In this document: positions 7,683 to 17,700 of the stretch, one piece after another
How the letters are laid out: each line of letters begins with the position of its first letter
Position numbering within the stretch: position 1 is the stretch's first letter
Made by a program: the position numbers and the translations under genes
Source of the DNA: an uncultured Clostridia bacterium
GTDB taxonomy: Bacteria > Bacillota > Clostridia > UBA1381
Reading direction: 5' to 3'
DNA: 64,000 nucleotides
Assembly (NCBI GenBank): GCA_934489015.1
Contig: CAKSSN010000009.1
Location: forward strand, 1 to 64,000
The notes under the pieces: model-generated
Told to the model about the DNA's origin: nothing
The model's database searches: none
What the model saw: only the letters and a program-made list of their open reading frames with translations

Positions 7683-8453
7683 TTATTTAAGCTGGAGCCT
7701 TATTCTGTCGGCAACCATAGCTATAAATTCCGAATTTGTCGGCTTGCCTTTGTATAAATGAACCGTGTATCCGAAAATTTTATCCATTGTTTCCTGATGA
7801 CCGCGAGTCCATGCAACCTCAATCGAATGTCTTATAGCTCTTTCAACGCGGCTTGAGGTTGTCTGATATTTTTTCGCAATTTCGGGATAAAGTCTTTTTG
7901 TTATGTAATTGAGCATATCCATGTTTTCAACAACCATCATTATAGCCGTTCTTATATATTGGTAGCCTTTTATGTGCGCCGGAACTCCGAGCTCGTGAAT
8001 TATATCCGTAACGATGGTTTCCAAATCGTTATTTTTCGATACTGAATTTTGTTCGCTTAAAAAATTAATTCTGTTTTCAAAAAGCGCTATAATAGTTTCC
8101 GATACGGCGCGCGGTTGCTGCGGCTTTACAAGAAAATGTTTTGCACCGAGACTTAAAACCGTTTTTGCAACGCTTTCGGAATTTGTAATCGACAGGCATA
8201 TAACCGTTGTTGCGTCCAGATCGAAATGGCTTGATTTTGCGCGCTGCAGCAGGGCGATACCGTCAAGCTTCGGCATAAAAATATCAAGCAGCACCACATC
8301 GGGCTTTTCGTCGTTCATAATTCTCCATGCGTCCTCGCCGTTTGTTGCCTTAATTACACATCCTACATATTTTTCGTTGCTAAGATAATCGGCAAGCTGC
8401 TCGCTGTGCTCTGCATTATCATCCGCGATTAAAATTTTTAACTTTTCGTTCAT
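7683..8453 (-). CDS. spo0A: Sporulation master regulator Spo0A
   Basis: A 256-residue phospho-activated response regulator. The receiver domain (1-125) has the acidic pair D11-D12 and the phospho-acceptor Asp57 in LLDIFMPKLDG. The C-terminal effector domain (about 145-256) carries the family signature, including GVPAHIKGYQYIRTAIMM and the recognition helix SSRVERAIRHSIEVAW that binds 0A boxes. Length is as in other Clostridia. spoIVB is not upstream as it often is; instead a candidate small RNA (8660-8771) lies in the 5' region. Perfect 0A boxes occur at 2309-2344. Confidence 0.97.
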   Translation of the reverse strand: MNEKLKILIADDNAEHSEQLADYLSNEKYVGCVIKATNGEDAWRIMNDEKPDVVLLDIFMPKLDGIALLQRAKSSHFDLDATTVICLSITNSESVAKTVLSLGAKHFLVKPQQPRAVSETIIALFENRINFLSEQNSVSKNNDLETIVTDIIHELGVPAHIKGYQYIRTAIMMVVENMDMLNYITKRLYPEIAKKYQTTSSRVERAIRHSIEVAWTRGHQETMDKIFGYTVHLYKGKPTNSEFIAMVADRIRLQLK

Positions 8454-8499
8454 TTATAAATTGCTCCTTTCAAAATGCTAATCAAAAACCAACAATGAC

Positions 8500-8528
8500 A
8501 TAATACCATAAATTACCAATAAAATCAA
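8500..8528 (-). promoter_or_regulatory. Proximal promoter of spo0A
   Basis: Minus-strand TTGATT (8523-8528), 17-bp spacer, TATTAT (8500-8505), about 45 nt upstream of the start codon with an AAAGGAG ribosome site. The region above it (8530-8640) is very AT-rich with two similar TTTGTAATA elements at about 8568-8582 and 8611-8625. No 0A box is visible there. Confidence 0.55.
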
Positions 8529-8659
8529 GTATCTTTTATAAAAAATTTTGATTTATCAAATATTTTTACAAATATTACAAAACTGCAACAGGTTTTTTAA
8601 ACTAATATGTAAATTATTACAAATTCTTTTAATTTACACTTCAATTTTGTTTCGGCAAT

Positions 8660-8771
8660 AAAAAAAGCCGTGCTAACGGCTCAAAATTAAAAGCAAAATG
8701 ACGGCTATGCAGCATAGCATATGCGTACAGCAGGGTGCTTCTGTTATATTAACTTATAAAATCCAGGTTAC
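8660..8771 (-). ncRNA. Candidate small RNA upstream of spo0A
   Basis: A free-standing transcription unit of about 112 nt. It has its own promoter, TTTACA (8801-8806), 17-bp spacer, TATAAT (8778-8783), and ends in an intrinsic terminator, AGCCGT-TAGC-ACGGCT followed by seven T (8660-8681). Between them are small hairpins, including GCTAT/ATAGC and AGCA/TGCT, and no open reading frame of note. It ends about 130 nt before the spo0A promoter. I do not recognise the family; a leader attenuator is the alternative. Confidence 0.5.
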
Positions 8772-8777
8772 TTTTAT

Positions 8778-8806
8778 ATTATATCATAGCTTTTGCCTTT
8801 TGTAAA
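8778..8806 (-). promoter_or_regulatory. Promoter of the candidate small RNA
   Basis: TTTACA and TATAAT on the minus strand with a 17-bp spacer. It is divergent from, and about 45 bp from, the dprA promoter. Confidence 0.55.
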
Positions 8807-8847
8807 GATGATTTTTAAATTTGTAACTGTTTTGAAATAAATTTATA

Positions 8848-8876
8848 TTGATTTATGGATAAATATGTGGTATAAT
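8848..8876 (+). promoter_or_regulatory. Promoter of dprA
   Basis: TTGATT (8848-8853), 17-bp spacer, TATAAT (8871-8876). The leader is about 85 nt and ends with an AGGGAG-type ribosome site. Confidence 0.6.
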
Positions 8877-8967
8877 TGAGATAAAAGAAGCTTTTGTTTT
8901 AAATATGTCAGAAGACTGTTTTGCAAAATTGCTTTTCGGATATTTTACGGAGGGAGTTGAATTGTAA

Positions 8968-10071
8968 ATGGATATGGAGCATCTGCTGTATTGGATATGG
9001 CTTACAAATGCGCTTGCGTTTGAAAAAATAAAACCGCTTCATAAGCTTGTCGGAAATGCCGACAGTATATATTTTATGAAGAATTACGACGAATTTGACT
9101 TTCTCGATGAAAATGATAAGGCAAGGCTTCTTAATAAGGATTTGGACGGCGCAAGAGCGGTTTTTGACCGCTGCAAAATGAATAATATACATATTATTGT
9201 CTGGGACAGCAAGGCATATCCGCCGCTGCTTCGGCATATATCCGAGCCTCCGCTCGTTTTGTATGCAAAGGGAATTATACCCGACTGGAAAAATATTTTC
9301 ACCGTCGGAATTGTCGGAACAAGAAAAATGTCCGCATACGGAAACAGGATAACGGGCGAATTTGCGCAGAAGCTGGCGAAAAGGGGCGGAGTGATTGTAA
9401 CGGGTCTTGCCGTCGGAAATGATATAGTTGCAACTCGCGCGGCAATAAAGCAGAAGCAGTTTACAATTGCGCTTCTCGGCGGAGGAGTCGATATAGTTTA
9501 TCCGCGCGAAAATGAGCTTGAATACGATTATCTTGCAAATCACGGTCTGCTTTTGTCGGAGCGGCCGCCGGGAGAGCCGCCGTTTCGGTGGAATTTTCCG
9601 AAACGCAACAGAATACTTGCCGGGATATGCCGTGCGGTTGTTGTAACCGAAGCGCCCGAAAAAAGCGGCGCGTTAATTACTGCTCATATTGCAGCTGACG
9701 AGGGAAGAGATGTTTACACCTTTCCGGGAAACATAAACCTGAAAAGCTGTCGCGGAACAAACATGTTAATTCAGGAGGGCGTAACGCCGCTTTTGTCGCC
9801 GGAGAGCTTCTTTGATATGTATCCCGAACTTTCAAAAGTGCAGGAGCAGGAAATTGAGGAAAAGCCGAAAAAGGCTCCTGCGGATGATGTCAGAATAGTC
9901 GGCAGTGAAAAGACTGTTTATGATGCACTTTTTGACCGCGATATGACAACAGACGAGCTTATTGAAAAAACAGGCTTGTCGGCAACCGAATGTAATACCG
10001 CTTGCTTCATGCTCGAATTAAAGCGTATGATTGCGCGTCTGCCGGGAAATTTGTATCATCGTGAGGAATAA
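8968..10071 (+). CDS. dprA: DNA-processing protein DprA/Smf
   Basis: A 367-residue cytosolic protein that binds incoming single-stranded DNA and loads RecA during transformation. The Rossmann-like DNA-binding core lies at about 105-300, with VGTRKMSAYGNRIT, the GGGVDIVYPREN motif, the RNRILAG motif and FPGNI. A C-terminal winged-helix (DprA_WH type, from about 305) ends the protein. Length matches the family. It stands alone with its own promoter and terminator; no topA or rnhB beside it as is usual. It may serve recombination rather than true competence. Confidence 0.95.
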   Translation: MDMEHLLYWIWLTNALAFEKIKPLHKLVGNADSIYFMKNYDEFDFLDENDKARLLNKDLDGARAVFDRCKMNNIHIIVWDSKAYPPLLRHISEPPLVLYAKGIIPDWKNIFTVGIVGTRKMSAYGNRITGEFAQKLAKRGGVIVTGLAVGNDIVATRAAIKQKQFTIALLGGGVDIVYPRENELEYDYLANHGLLLSERPPGEPPFRWNFPKRNRILAGICRAVVVTEAPEKSGALITAHIAADEGRDVYTFPGNINLKSCRGTNMLIQEGVTPLLSPESFFDMYPELSKVQEQEIEEKPKKAPADDVRIVGSEKTVYDALFDRDMTTDELIEKTGLSATECNTACFMLELKRMIARLPGNLYHREE

Positions 10072-10093
10072 ATTATTTATGTTTAAATTAAAA

Positions 10094-10129
10094 GCAGCGC
10101 TTTCTTAAAGTTTGAAAGCGCTGTTTTTT
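10094..10129. terminator. Bidirectional terminator between dprA and the oxidoreductase gene
   Basis: Perfect 10-bp stem CAGCGCTTTC / GAAAGCGCTG with a 9-nt loop, followed by six T on the plus strand and GCTTTTAATTT on the minus strand. Confidence 0.85.
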
Positions 10130-10141
10130 ACCGTATGAGAA

Positions 10142-11113
10142 TTAACCTATTACTTTAGCGTTTTTCAAAAGCTTTTCAACAAGCTCTATGCTTGCAGTTG
10201 AGCTTTCGGGAGTTACGATTTCGGGCTTTTTGCCGGATTTTACACAGTCGATAAAATATGCTATTTCGTTTGCAAGTGCGTCATCGCTTTTTATGTTTAT
10301 GCCGGTATCCTCTTCCTCGCAACTACTTTCAATTTCGATAATTTCGCCGTTTTTGCAAAGACCATTGTCATCAAGTTTTATGTACCCGTTTTCAAATACA
10401 GCGTTGAAGCTTGCCGAGAAAGGGTAGTCGCAGTTGTACCATGCTCCCTCCGTTGTAACAATTGCATCACCGTAGGTGAAAGTTGATAGTACAAAATCGT
10501 TGTTTTCGTGCATTTTATAGTAAACACAGTTGGCGGTTTCGGGAGTGCCGAGTACACTCTGCATAAAATCTATATCGTGAACCGATAAATCAATTGTAAC
10601 GCCGCCGCTTTTTGTTATGTCACGCATCCAATTTTCCCAGCTCCACAGCGGAATAGAGCTTAGACGCTTCATATCGAGCCTTATAAGCTTGCCAAGCTCT
10701 GCGCTTTTTATAACATTTTTAAGATATATGTAAGGCTTCATAAATCTTACTACATGGGCCGTCATAAAAAATTTTCCGCTTTTTTCTGCCACTTTCATAA
10801 CACGTTTGCAGTCGTCTGAATTTATAGACATGGGCTTTTCGCAAAGAACATTACAGCCGCCCTCGAGCGCCTTTATGCTAAGCTCTGCATGAAGATAGCT
10901 CGGCGTGCATATGTCAACAACGTCAGGCTTTTCGTTTTTTAAAAGCTCGTCAAGATCGTGATATATGTTAATTGACTTGTCCTCAACCTTTTCCCTTGCC
11001 ATATCGGTGCGAACGTCCGCAACGGCAATAAGTTTACATTCGGGGTTATTTATATGAATGTTATAATGCATTCCGCCCATTCCACCGATACCTATAAGTG
11101 CAGTTTTAATCAT
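10142..11113 (-). CDS. Gfo/Idh/MocA-family oxidoreductase
   Basis: A 323-residue NAD(P)-dependent dehydrogenase, probably acting on a sugar, inositol or related polyol. The N-terminal Rossmann fold starts with ALIGIGGMGGMH, and the family signature CEKPMS is near residues 93-98. The C-terminal alpha/beta domain begins after about 125. It lies 16 bp downstream of a sugar isomerase/epimerase-like gene in the same run, a common catabolic pair, and opposite a divergent AraC-type regulator that may control both. The exact substrate cannot be read from sequence. Confidence 0.88.
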   Translation of the reverse strand: MIKTALIGIGGMGGMHYNIHINNPECKLIAVADVRTDMAREKVEDKSINIYHDLDELLKNEKPDVVDICTPSYLHAELSIKALEGGCNVLCEKPMSINSDDCKRVMKVAEKSGKFFMTAHVVRFMKPYIYLKNVIKSAELGKLIRLDMKRLSSIPLWSWENWMRDITKSGGVTIDLSVHDIDFMQSVLGTPETANCVYYKMHENNDFVLSTFTYGDAIVTTEGAWYNCDYPFSASFNAVFENGYIKLDDNGLCKNGEIIEIESSCEEEDTGINIKSDDALANEIAYFIDCVKSGKKPEIVTPESSTASIELVEKLLKNAKVIG

Positions 11114-11129
11114 TTAAAATCATCCTTTC

Positions 11130-11942
11130 TCAGATTAAGCTTTCAAGAAGGTTTTTAGCAACCAATATGTCATGGCGCTGCTGCTCTCCCGTAATTTCAC
11201 GCTCTATTGTAAGAGGTCCGTTATAGCCTATTTCCTTAAGCTTTGCTATAAAGCGCGGAAAATCAACTTTACCGGCGCCGATCGGCTTTTCTTCTCCGAG
11301 CTCATTGCCACATGTGGGATAGCAGCCGTCCTTTGCGTGTATATCCATTACAAGATCCCCGAAAACGTCAAGAGCGTCAATCGGGTTTGCCTTTCCGTAA
11401 AGTATTAAATTGGCAGGGTCAAGGTTTATTCCGAGATTGCCTGTGCCGACATCTTCAATGGTGCGGCGCAGCGTTACCGGTGTTTCCTGACCTGTTTCAA
11501 ACAATAGGTTTTGCCCGTTTTCCTTAAGATGCTCCGCAATGTTTCTTATTGACGCAACAACAGCACAATATTGCTCTGATGTCGGAACCTCAGGAATAAA
11601 TCCCATATGAGTTGCAACATTTTTAACTCCGAGCTTTTTTGCAAAGTCGGCGCCTGCCTTAAGCTCTTCTATGCGCTTAAAGCGGTATTCCGCCGGCACA
11701 ATGCCAAGCGTGAGCGGTCCTTCGTAAAAATTCCATGCCGTAGGACCGCTCCATCCGCACCAAAACGTTGAAATTTCAACGCCGTATTTCTTCATTGCCG
11801 CTCGAACCTCTTCCGCTTTTGCGTCATTGAAATACCTCATTGTCCAGCAGCCCAACTGACATGATGAAAATCCCATTTCGTGAACCTTTTTAAAATCCTC
11901 GTCCGCATTTTCGCTCAAATGTATCAATATACCGATTTTCAT
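11130..11942 (-). CDS. Sugar phosphate isomerase/epimerase family protein (TIM barrel)
   Basis: A protein of 270 residues with the xylose-isomerase-like TIM barrel of IolE/hydroxypyruvate isomerase relatives. Metal-ligand type residues are in the segments LLFETGQETP, NLDPANLILY, DIHAKDG and LTIEREI. I start at 11942 because the ATG there is preceded by AAAGGAGAG; the longer frame adds 26 residues without homology-like character. It is translated first in the pair with the Gfo/Idh/MocA gene. Its substrate is likely an inositol- or keto-sugar-type compound. Confidence 0.85.
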   Translation of the reverse strand: MKIGILIHLSENADEDFKKVHEMGFSSCQLGCWTMRYFNDAKAEEVRAAMKKYGVEISTFWCGWSGPTAWNFYEGPLTLGIVPAEYRFKRIEELKAGADFAKKLGVKNVATHMGFIPEVPTSEQYCAVVASIRNIAEHLKENGQNLLFETGQETPVTLRRTIEDVGTGNLGINLDPANLILYGKANPIDALDVFGDLVMDIHAKDGCYPTCGNELGEEKPIGAGKVDFPRFIAKLKEIGYNGPLTIEREITGEQQRHDILVAKNLLESLI

Positions 11943-12078
11943 ACTTTTCTCTCCTTTATAATTTATTTTGTGTTGACTTTTAATTAATTTTATTATATAA
12001 TAAGAAATAGATATATGCAATGATTATTTTGCACTTTATTAGCACAATTTTGCTTTTTAAAAGCGTGGAGGCGGTAGG

Positions 12079-13689
12079 TTGAACAGTATAGATTTATATG
12101 AAAAAATTCCGGAGGATGAGAAGCATTTCCCTGTCAGGCTTATGAAAACCTATGGGATAACCATGTTCGGACCGCATTGGCATGAGCATACGGAGCTTTT
12201 GTTTTTCACAAGCGGAAAAAGCCGCGTGCATTGCGGAGAGGAAAATTTTTCCGTTAAGGGCGGAGATTTAATTGTTGTCAACAGCAATGAGCTGCATTTT
12301 AAGGAGTATTCAGACCTGGCGCAGTATTATTGCATGATATTAAATCCGTCGTTTTTTTCCGATGTCGCCTTTGACAATATAAAAATTAAAACCTTAATCA
12401 TCGGCGACAGCTTTGTGAAAAAATGCTTTAATGAAATTTTTAAAGAAAATGACGAGAAAAAAGACGGATATAAAATGGCGATAAAAAGCAGCGCATATGC
12501 GCTTATGCGTTATCTTTGGCAAAATTACGGCATCAGCGGCGGCGAGGAAAGCGCAGGCACTTCGGCTTCAAAGTGGCTCGGCGGTGCGCTTCAATATATT
12601 TCGGAGCATTATACGGAAAAAATCTCGATTGCCGATCTTGCCGGCGTGTGCTATGTGAGTGAATATTATTTTTGCCGCTTTTTTAAAAATGTAACGGGTC
12701 TTTCCGCCGTTAATTATATAAACAGTCTGAGAGTCGAAAAGGCAATGTCCTTTTTAAATAACACGTCTGCCGGAGTTACCGAAATTGCGCTTAAGGTCGG
12801 GTTTGATGATGTTAATTATTTTTCAAGGGTGTTTAAAAAGCTTATGGGAGTAAGCCCTACAGAGTACAGAAAAATTCAAAATACAGATGTTTTAAAGGGA
12901 GATGTTTATAAAATGAAGGCTAATTATCATACACATACATATTTGTGCGGACACGCATTGGGAACAATAAGGGAGTATATCGAAAAGGCTGTTGAAGCCG
13001 GATTTTCCGAGCTCGGATTTTCCGACCACAGTCCGTATATTTTTGATAACGGCTATGTTTCAACCATGCGCATGACGGCGGAGCAGGCAAAGGACTATGT
13101 CAGACAGCTCAATAAGCTCCGTGAGGAATATAAAAACGATATTACGATTTATATCGGCTATGAAATGGAATATTATCCGAAGCATTTTGAAAAAACATAT
13201 GATTATGTAAATTCATTGGGCTGCGATTATCTTATTCTCGGGCAGCATTTTACAAATAATGAATATGACGGCGACTATTCCGGAGCGCGCACAAGCGACG
13301 AGAGCATACTTATTAAATATGTAAATCAGTCAATAGAAGCGCTCGAAACAGGAAAGTTTATATATATGGCACATCCGGATTTAATAAATTTCTGCGGAGA
13401 TGAAGCCGTTTATTCCGAGCAGATGCGCAGACTTTGCATGGCGGCGAAAAAATGCTCCGTTCCGCTTGAGATAAACTTTCTCGGAATAGAGGACGGAAGA
13501 CATTACCCCTGCGATAGATTTTGGAAAATTGCCGGAGAGTGCGGAAATGACGTAATATTTGGCTGTGATGCTCATTCGGCGGAGAATGTAGCAAATGCGG
13601 CAGCGGAAAAGTCCGCCGCCGCACTGGCTGAAAAATATAAGCTTAATGTTATTGAGCGCCCGGCAATCAAAAAAATTACCTGCGTTTGA
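12079..13689 (+). CDS. AraC-family regulator fused in frame to a PHP-domain phosphatase
   Basis: A 536-residue two-part protein. Residues 1-115 form a cupin-like sensor (HWHEHTELLFF), and about 165-265 the AraC double helix-turn-helix (ISIADLAGVCYVSEYYFCRF, then FDDVNYFSRVFKKLMGVSP). From Met279 on it is a complete histidinol-phosphatase-like PHP domain: HTHTYLCGH metal motif, FSDHSPY, GYEMEYY, GQHF and CDAH. An AAAGGGAG element (12894-12901) lies 11 nt before the internal ATG at 12913, so the 258-residue PHP part may also be made alone. It is divergent from the isomerase/oxidoreductase pair and overlaps the acyltransferase end by 14 bp. Confidence 0.85.
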   Translation: MNSIDLYEKIPEDEKHFPVRLMKTYGITMFGPHWHEHTELLFFTSGKSRVHCGEENFSVKGGDLIVVNSNELHFKEYSDLAQYYCMILNPSFFSDVAFDNIKIKTLIIGDSFVKKCFNEIFKENDEKKDGYKMAIKSSAYALMRYLWQNYGISGGEESAGTSASKWLGGALQYISEHYTEKISIADLAGVCYVSEYYFCRFFKNVTGLSAVNYINSLRVEKAMSFLNNTSAGVTEIALKVGFDDVNYFSRVFKKLMGVSPTEYRKIQNTDVLKGDVYKMKANYHTHTYLCGHALGTIREYIEKAVEAGFSELGFSDHSPYIFDNGYVSTMRMTAEQAKDYVRQLNKLREEYKNDITIYIGYEMEYYPKHFEKTYDYVNSLGCDYLILGQHFTNNEYDGDYSGARTSDESILIKYVNQSIEALETGKFIYMAHPDLINFCGDEAVYSEQMRRLCMAAKKCSVPLEINFLGIEDGRHYPCDRFWKIAGECGNDVIFGCDAHSAENVANAAAEKSAAALAEKYKLNVIERPAIKKITCV

Positions 13690-14731
13690 AAATAATTTTA
13701 AATATATAGTTGTAAGCAATCGAAATCGGCAGCAGGCAAAGCACGCTCCAGAAAACCGAAATAACCGATATTTTCGGCAGATATGCAATCCACTGAAGCT
13801 TTGCTGCCGTGTTTCCGTAAAAGACCGACTGCAAAAACCATAAATTCATGCTGTTTGCGCCGATGACGGATAAAAAGCTTAAAATCGGCTTTACTTTAAA
13901 AGCGTTTATTATTTTTATCAGCGCGTAGACAAATATCGGGCAAAGGAATATATCCGTTGAGGGAAAATAAAAATATGTTTCCTTTAGAAATTTAACGCGC
14001 AGAATTATGACTGCCGCGCACATTAGTATTGCTGCCGGTACGTTTGCCGATTTTATGCGCGAGAGAAAACGGTCTGCACGTTCAAACAAGTTGTGCCTTG
14101 CAGTCATATACCCAAGAAAAACTATGGGCATATATCTGAAATATTCCTCCGAAACGGTGTATGTCATGCCGAAATCTATTCGCCCTGCGATGAGTCGCAG
14201 AGCTATGCATATGTTGTAGTATAAAAGAATAAGCAGTAAGCCGCCTTCAACGTTTTTATCGAGAATTTTTTTAAAAAGCGGCAGGGTCAGCACAGCGAGA
14301 ATGTAAAATCTTACATACCATGCAAAGCTGACCATGCTTACGCTTAAGCCGAGCATTTCCCTTATAATTTTGCCTGCCGAAAAATCGGGAGAGCCGAAAA
14401 AATATTCAATCGGCATGAAAAACGTAAAAAGCATAATCCAAAATTCCGCCAGGAAAACAAGCAGCTTTTTAAGACCTGCTTTTATATAGCCCGGTTTTTT
14501 AAAGCTGAAAAATGAGCCGTAGCCGGTTATGAGCATAAACATGGCAACGCATATGTTTCCGAATTTTCCGAAATAGTATGCCGTTGTCGCGCTTTTAAAG
14601 GGAATACTTATAAAGGAGTCCGCGCTAACAAGCCATTCGGGGAAGCCGAACAGATGATGCTCAAACATGAGCAGCAGTGCAATGCCCTTTAGTATTCCGG
14701 TTGTTTTTTTGTCAAAGGTAAATTCGTTCAT
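13676..14731 (-). CDS. Membrane acyltransferase, acyltransferase 3 family
   Basis: About 351 residues with roughly ten transmembrane helices, the profile of O-acyltransferases that decorate cell-wall or surface sugars. The N-terminal GILKGIALLLMFEHHLF carries the family's histidine-containing first helix. I chose the ATG at 14731 (MNEFTF) because GAGG at 14741-14744 is 9 nt upstream; an earlier TTG is possible. The ribosome site lies in the end of addA, so it is probably cotranscribed. No extracellular SGNH domain is present. The acceptor is unknown. Confidence 0.8.
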   Translation of the reverse strand: MNEFTFDKKTTGILKGIALLLMFEHHLFGFPEWLVSADSFISIPFKSATTAYYFGKFGNICVAMFMLITGYGSFFSFKKPGYIKAGLKKLLVFLAEFWIMLFTFFMPIEYFFGSPDFSAGKIIREMLGLSVSMVSFAWYVRFYILAVLTLPLFKKILDKNVEGGLLLILLYYNICIALRLIAGRIDFGMTYTVSEEYFRYMPIVFLGYMTARHNLFERADRFLSRIKSANVPAAILMCAAVIILRVKFLKETYFYFPSTDIFLCPIFVYALIKIINAFKVKPILSFLSVIGANSMNLWFLQSVFYGNTAAKLQWIAYLPKISVISVFWSVLCLLPISIAYNYIFKIIFKRR

Positions 14732-14735
14732 TTTT

Positions 14736-17700
14736 TTAATCCTCAATGTTAATTTTCAGCTCTTTGTTTTTATGAAATGAGTATATGTATACCTCTTTAA
14801 CATTTTTTTTCAGTATATTTTCAATTGCGTATTTATACCATTTAAGCTGAACGTAATATTTTTCTTCAAGCTCCGAAAGAGAGCTGCACACATCCGTTTT
14901 GTAGTCTATTAAAACAATGCCGTCCGCTTCTTCAAAGTAGCAGTCTATTATTCCCTGCAATAGCATTGTTTCGCCGTCTGCCGCTGTCCCGTCCTCAGAA
15001 ATTGCCGGAATACTGATTTCAAACGGAGCTTCCTTTTTGATCTCCTGCGCCGCTGCTGCGCGCCGCCCTATGCTGCTTTGAAAAAATCCCGATATTTTTG
15101 AAGCAATTTCATTGCTTTCTCCACACTCGTTTAAAACATATTCCTTGTCGGACGCGTTTTTAAACGAAATTTTCTCCATAACAGAATGAACAAGCGTACC
15201 GTATGCAGCGCCCATGCTTTCTTTTTCCGTTATAATCTGCGGAGCGCGGCGCAGCTTTACAGAAAAGCCGCTGTTGTTTTTAAGTGCGGAAACGGAAACC
15301 TTTGATAAAACGGTCGGCGGACGCTCGGTGCTGTCGTATTTGTCAAGAATTTTAAATACCGCTTCGGTAAGCTCGTCCGTGACAGGTATATCTTCCGCAG
15401 CCTCCGGCGCTTCGGCTGCCGTTTCCGACAGGCTGTAGGGAACTTCTTTGTATAGCCATAAATCCTTGTTTTCGCAGTGCTTTACGGCAGGCGCGATCAT
15501 GTCGAGAAATTTTCCGCAGGATAATATATAGTCGTCATTAATTTCGTTTTCCGTAAAAGCAAAGGTGTCCTTGTTTTTGCTATTTGGTGCGGTGCCGATA
15601 ACAATCAGCTTTTCTTTCGCCCTTGTAAACGCAACATAAAGCTTTCTCAGCTGCTCGGAAATTGCTTCATTTTTCTTGATCTGACCTATAAATTCCTTGT
15701 GGTGACTTACAATGCTGATGTTTCCGCCATTTTCAAAGGCGTTTATACCGAAGCCGTAGGTTTTGTGCATATAAATTTTATCTCCGCTTGTGTCGCTTAC
15801 AAATTTTTTGCCCATCGAGCATACAAGAACAACGGGAAATTCAAGCCCTTTGCTTTTGTGGATTGTCATAATTGTAACTCCGCCTGCGGAGCGTTTTGCG
15901 CACGGAACGGAATCCGAGCCAACAAGGCGCGTAATGTAGCGTTCAAAGTCAAACAGCGTTGCAATACCGTTTTCGGATAATGCTCTTGCTCTTTCCATCA
16001 AAAGCCGCATATTTGCACGCGCCGCATCGCCGCCGTAAAGGATTGAACACATATCGTAAAGCGATGAGTCGGAAAGTATTCTCCAGATAAGGCGGTCTGC
16101 CGTCATGTAAAGGCTCATGGAGCGCCATTTTTCAAGGTCGGCAATAAACAAGCCGCACTTTTCCGCAAGCCGGCCGCTTCCGCCTGATGCAGCCTTAACG
16201 GCTCCGTAAAAGTTTCCTTTTTTATAAAGCCGTATGCTTGCCAGTTCCTCGTCCGTAAATCTGTAAACAGGCGAGCGCATTACCGAAAGCAGCGGAATGT
16301 CGCGAAGCGGATTGTTTACCGCTTTTATAAATTCAAGGAGCAGCCGTATTTCCGTCTTTTCAAAAAATCCGCTGTCCTCAACATTTGCCGAAAGCCCGTA
16401 GCGCATAAGTGCGTTAATGTATATATCCGACGCGGCGCGCACCGCACCGAGAAGAATTGCAAAATCGTTTTCGTCCGCTTTTCTTTCCGTGCCGTCTTTT
16501 GTAAGTATCATAAAGCCGCCGTCAATCATTTCTCTGATTTTCCGCGCCGTAAAATCGGCTTCACGCTCTATATCCGAAAGCGTTTCGTCATCAGCCGATG
16601 AGGGTGCACCCTCAAGAATGTAAAGCTCCGATGCATATGAGCTGTTTGAGCCGCTGTCAAAGCTGTGGTTTCCGTAATAAAGAGCCTGATCGTTGTCGTA
16701 ATCTATTTCGCCCGCGCCGCGCGTCATGATTTGTTCAAACACATAATTAATGCTGTCTAAAACGTTTTGGCGGCTGCGGAAATTTTTAGATAAAACAATT
16801 CTTGTACCGGCAGACGGATCAGATTTGTAAAGCATATCCTTTTCAAGAAAAATAAGCGGATCGCTTTGACGGAAGCGGTATATGCTCTGCTTCATATCGC
16901 CGACAATAAACCTGTTGCTTCCGTTTGAAAGCATACTGAAAATAGCCTCCTGCAAATCGTTTGTGTCCTGATACTCGTCCATTAAAATTTCCTTGTATTT
17001 GCTTTTCAGGCTTTCTCTTATTCCGTCAAATTCGTTTAGCAATTCTATCGCCATATGCTCAAGATCGTTAAATTCAAATTTGGCGGACGCTGATTTTTTG
17101 TTAAAAAAGTATTCCGAAAAGCCGCATACAAGCTCCGCCAGTGCGGTTGCCTGCGGAAAAAGCTCTTTTTCGTAAAAGGCGTCTATGTTTTCTTTTTTGT
17201 CGTTAAAATTCGATTTTGCCGCTTTTAGGTATGAAAGTATCTCGTTTCTTTTGTCTATGCATTGCTTTTGAAAAGCGGTGTCAGCGTCTTTTGCGCTTCC
17301 GAAGCCCGATTTTGTAAGGCTTTGAAAGTCGGCTGCATTATAAATCGTATTCCAATCGGCGTCCTTTAAAAGTGCGGCAGTTTCAATATCGTTTGTCAGC
17401 ACGCTGTAGATGTTAGATTTGCCGAAGGCTTCAAGCTCGGCGGGATCGCTTGAGCCCACATATGCGGAAAATTCGCTCAAAAGCGCTTTAAGAGCCTTTT
17501 CGCAGTACGCCGACTGCGAATGTACTGCGCCCAAAAGCATGGAATATTCGCTGCTTTCGGAAAAGCTTTTGTAGTCGCCGCAGTGACTTCTCAGCCACTC
17601 GTTCGGATTTGCGAGCGAGCGCGTAAACCGGTACATTTTATAAACCGTTTCCCTGAGCTCGTCGTCGGAATAGTTTGTTGCGTAAAGGGACGTAAGCATA

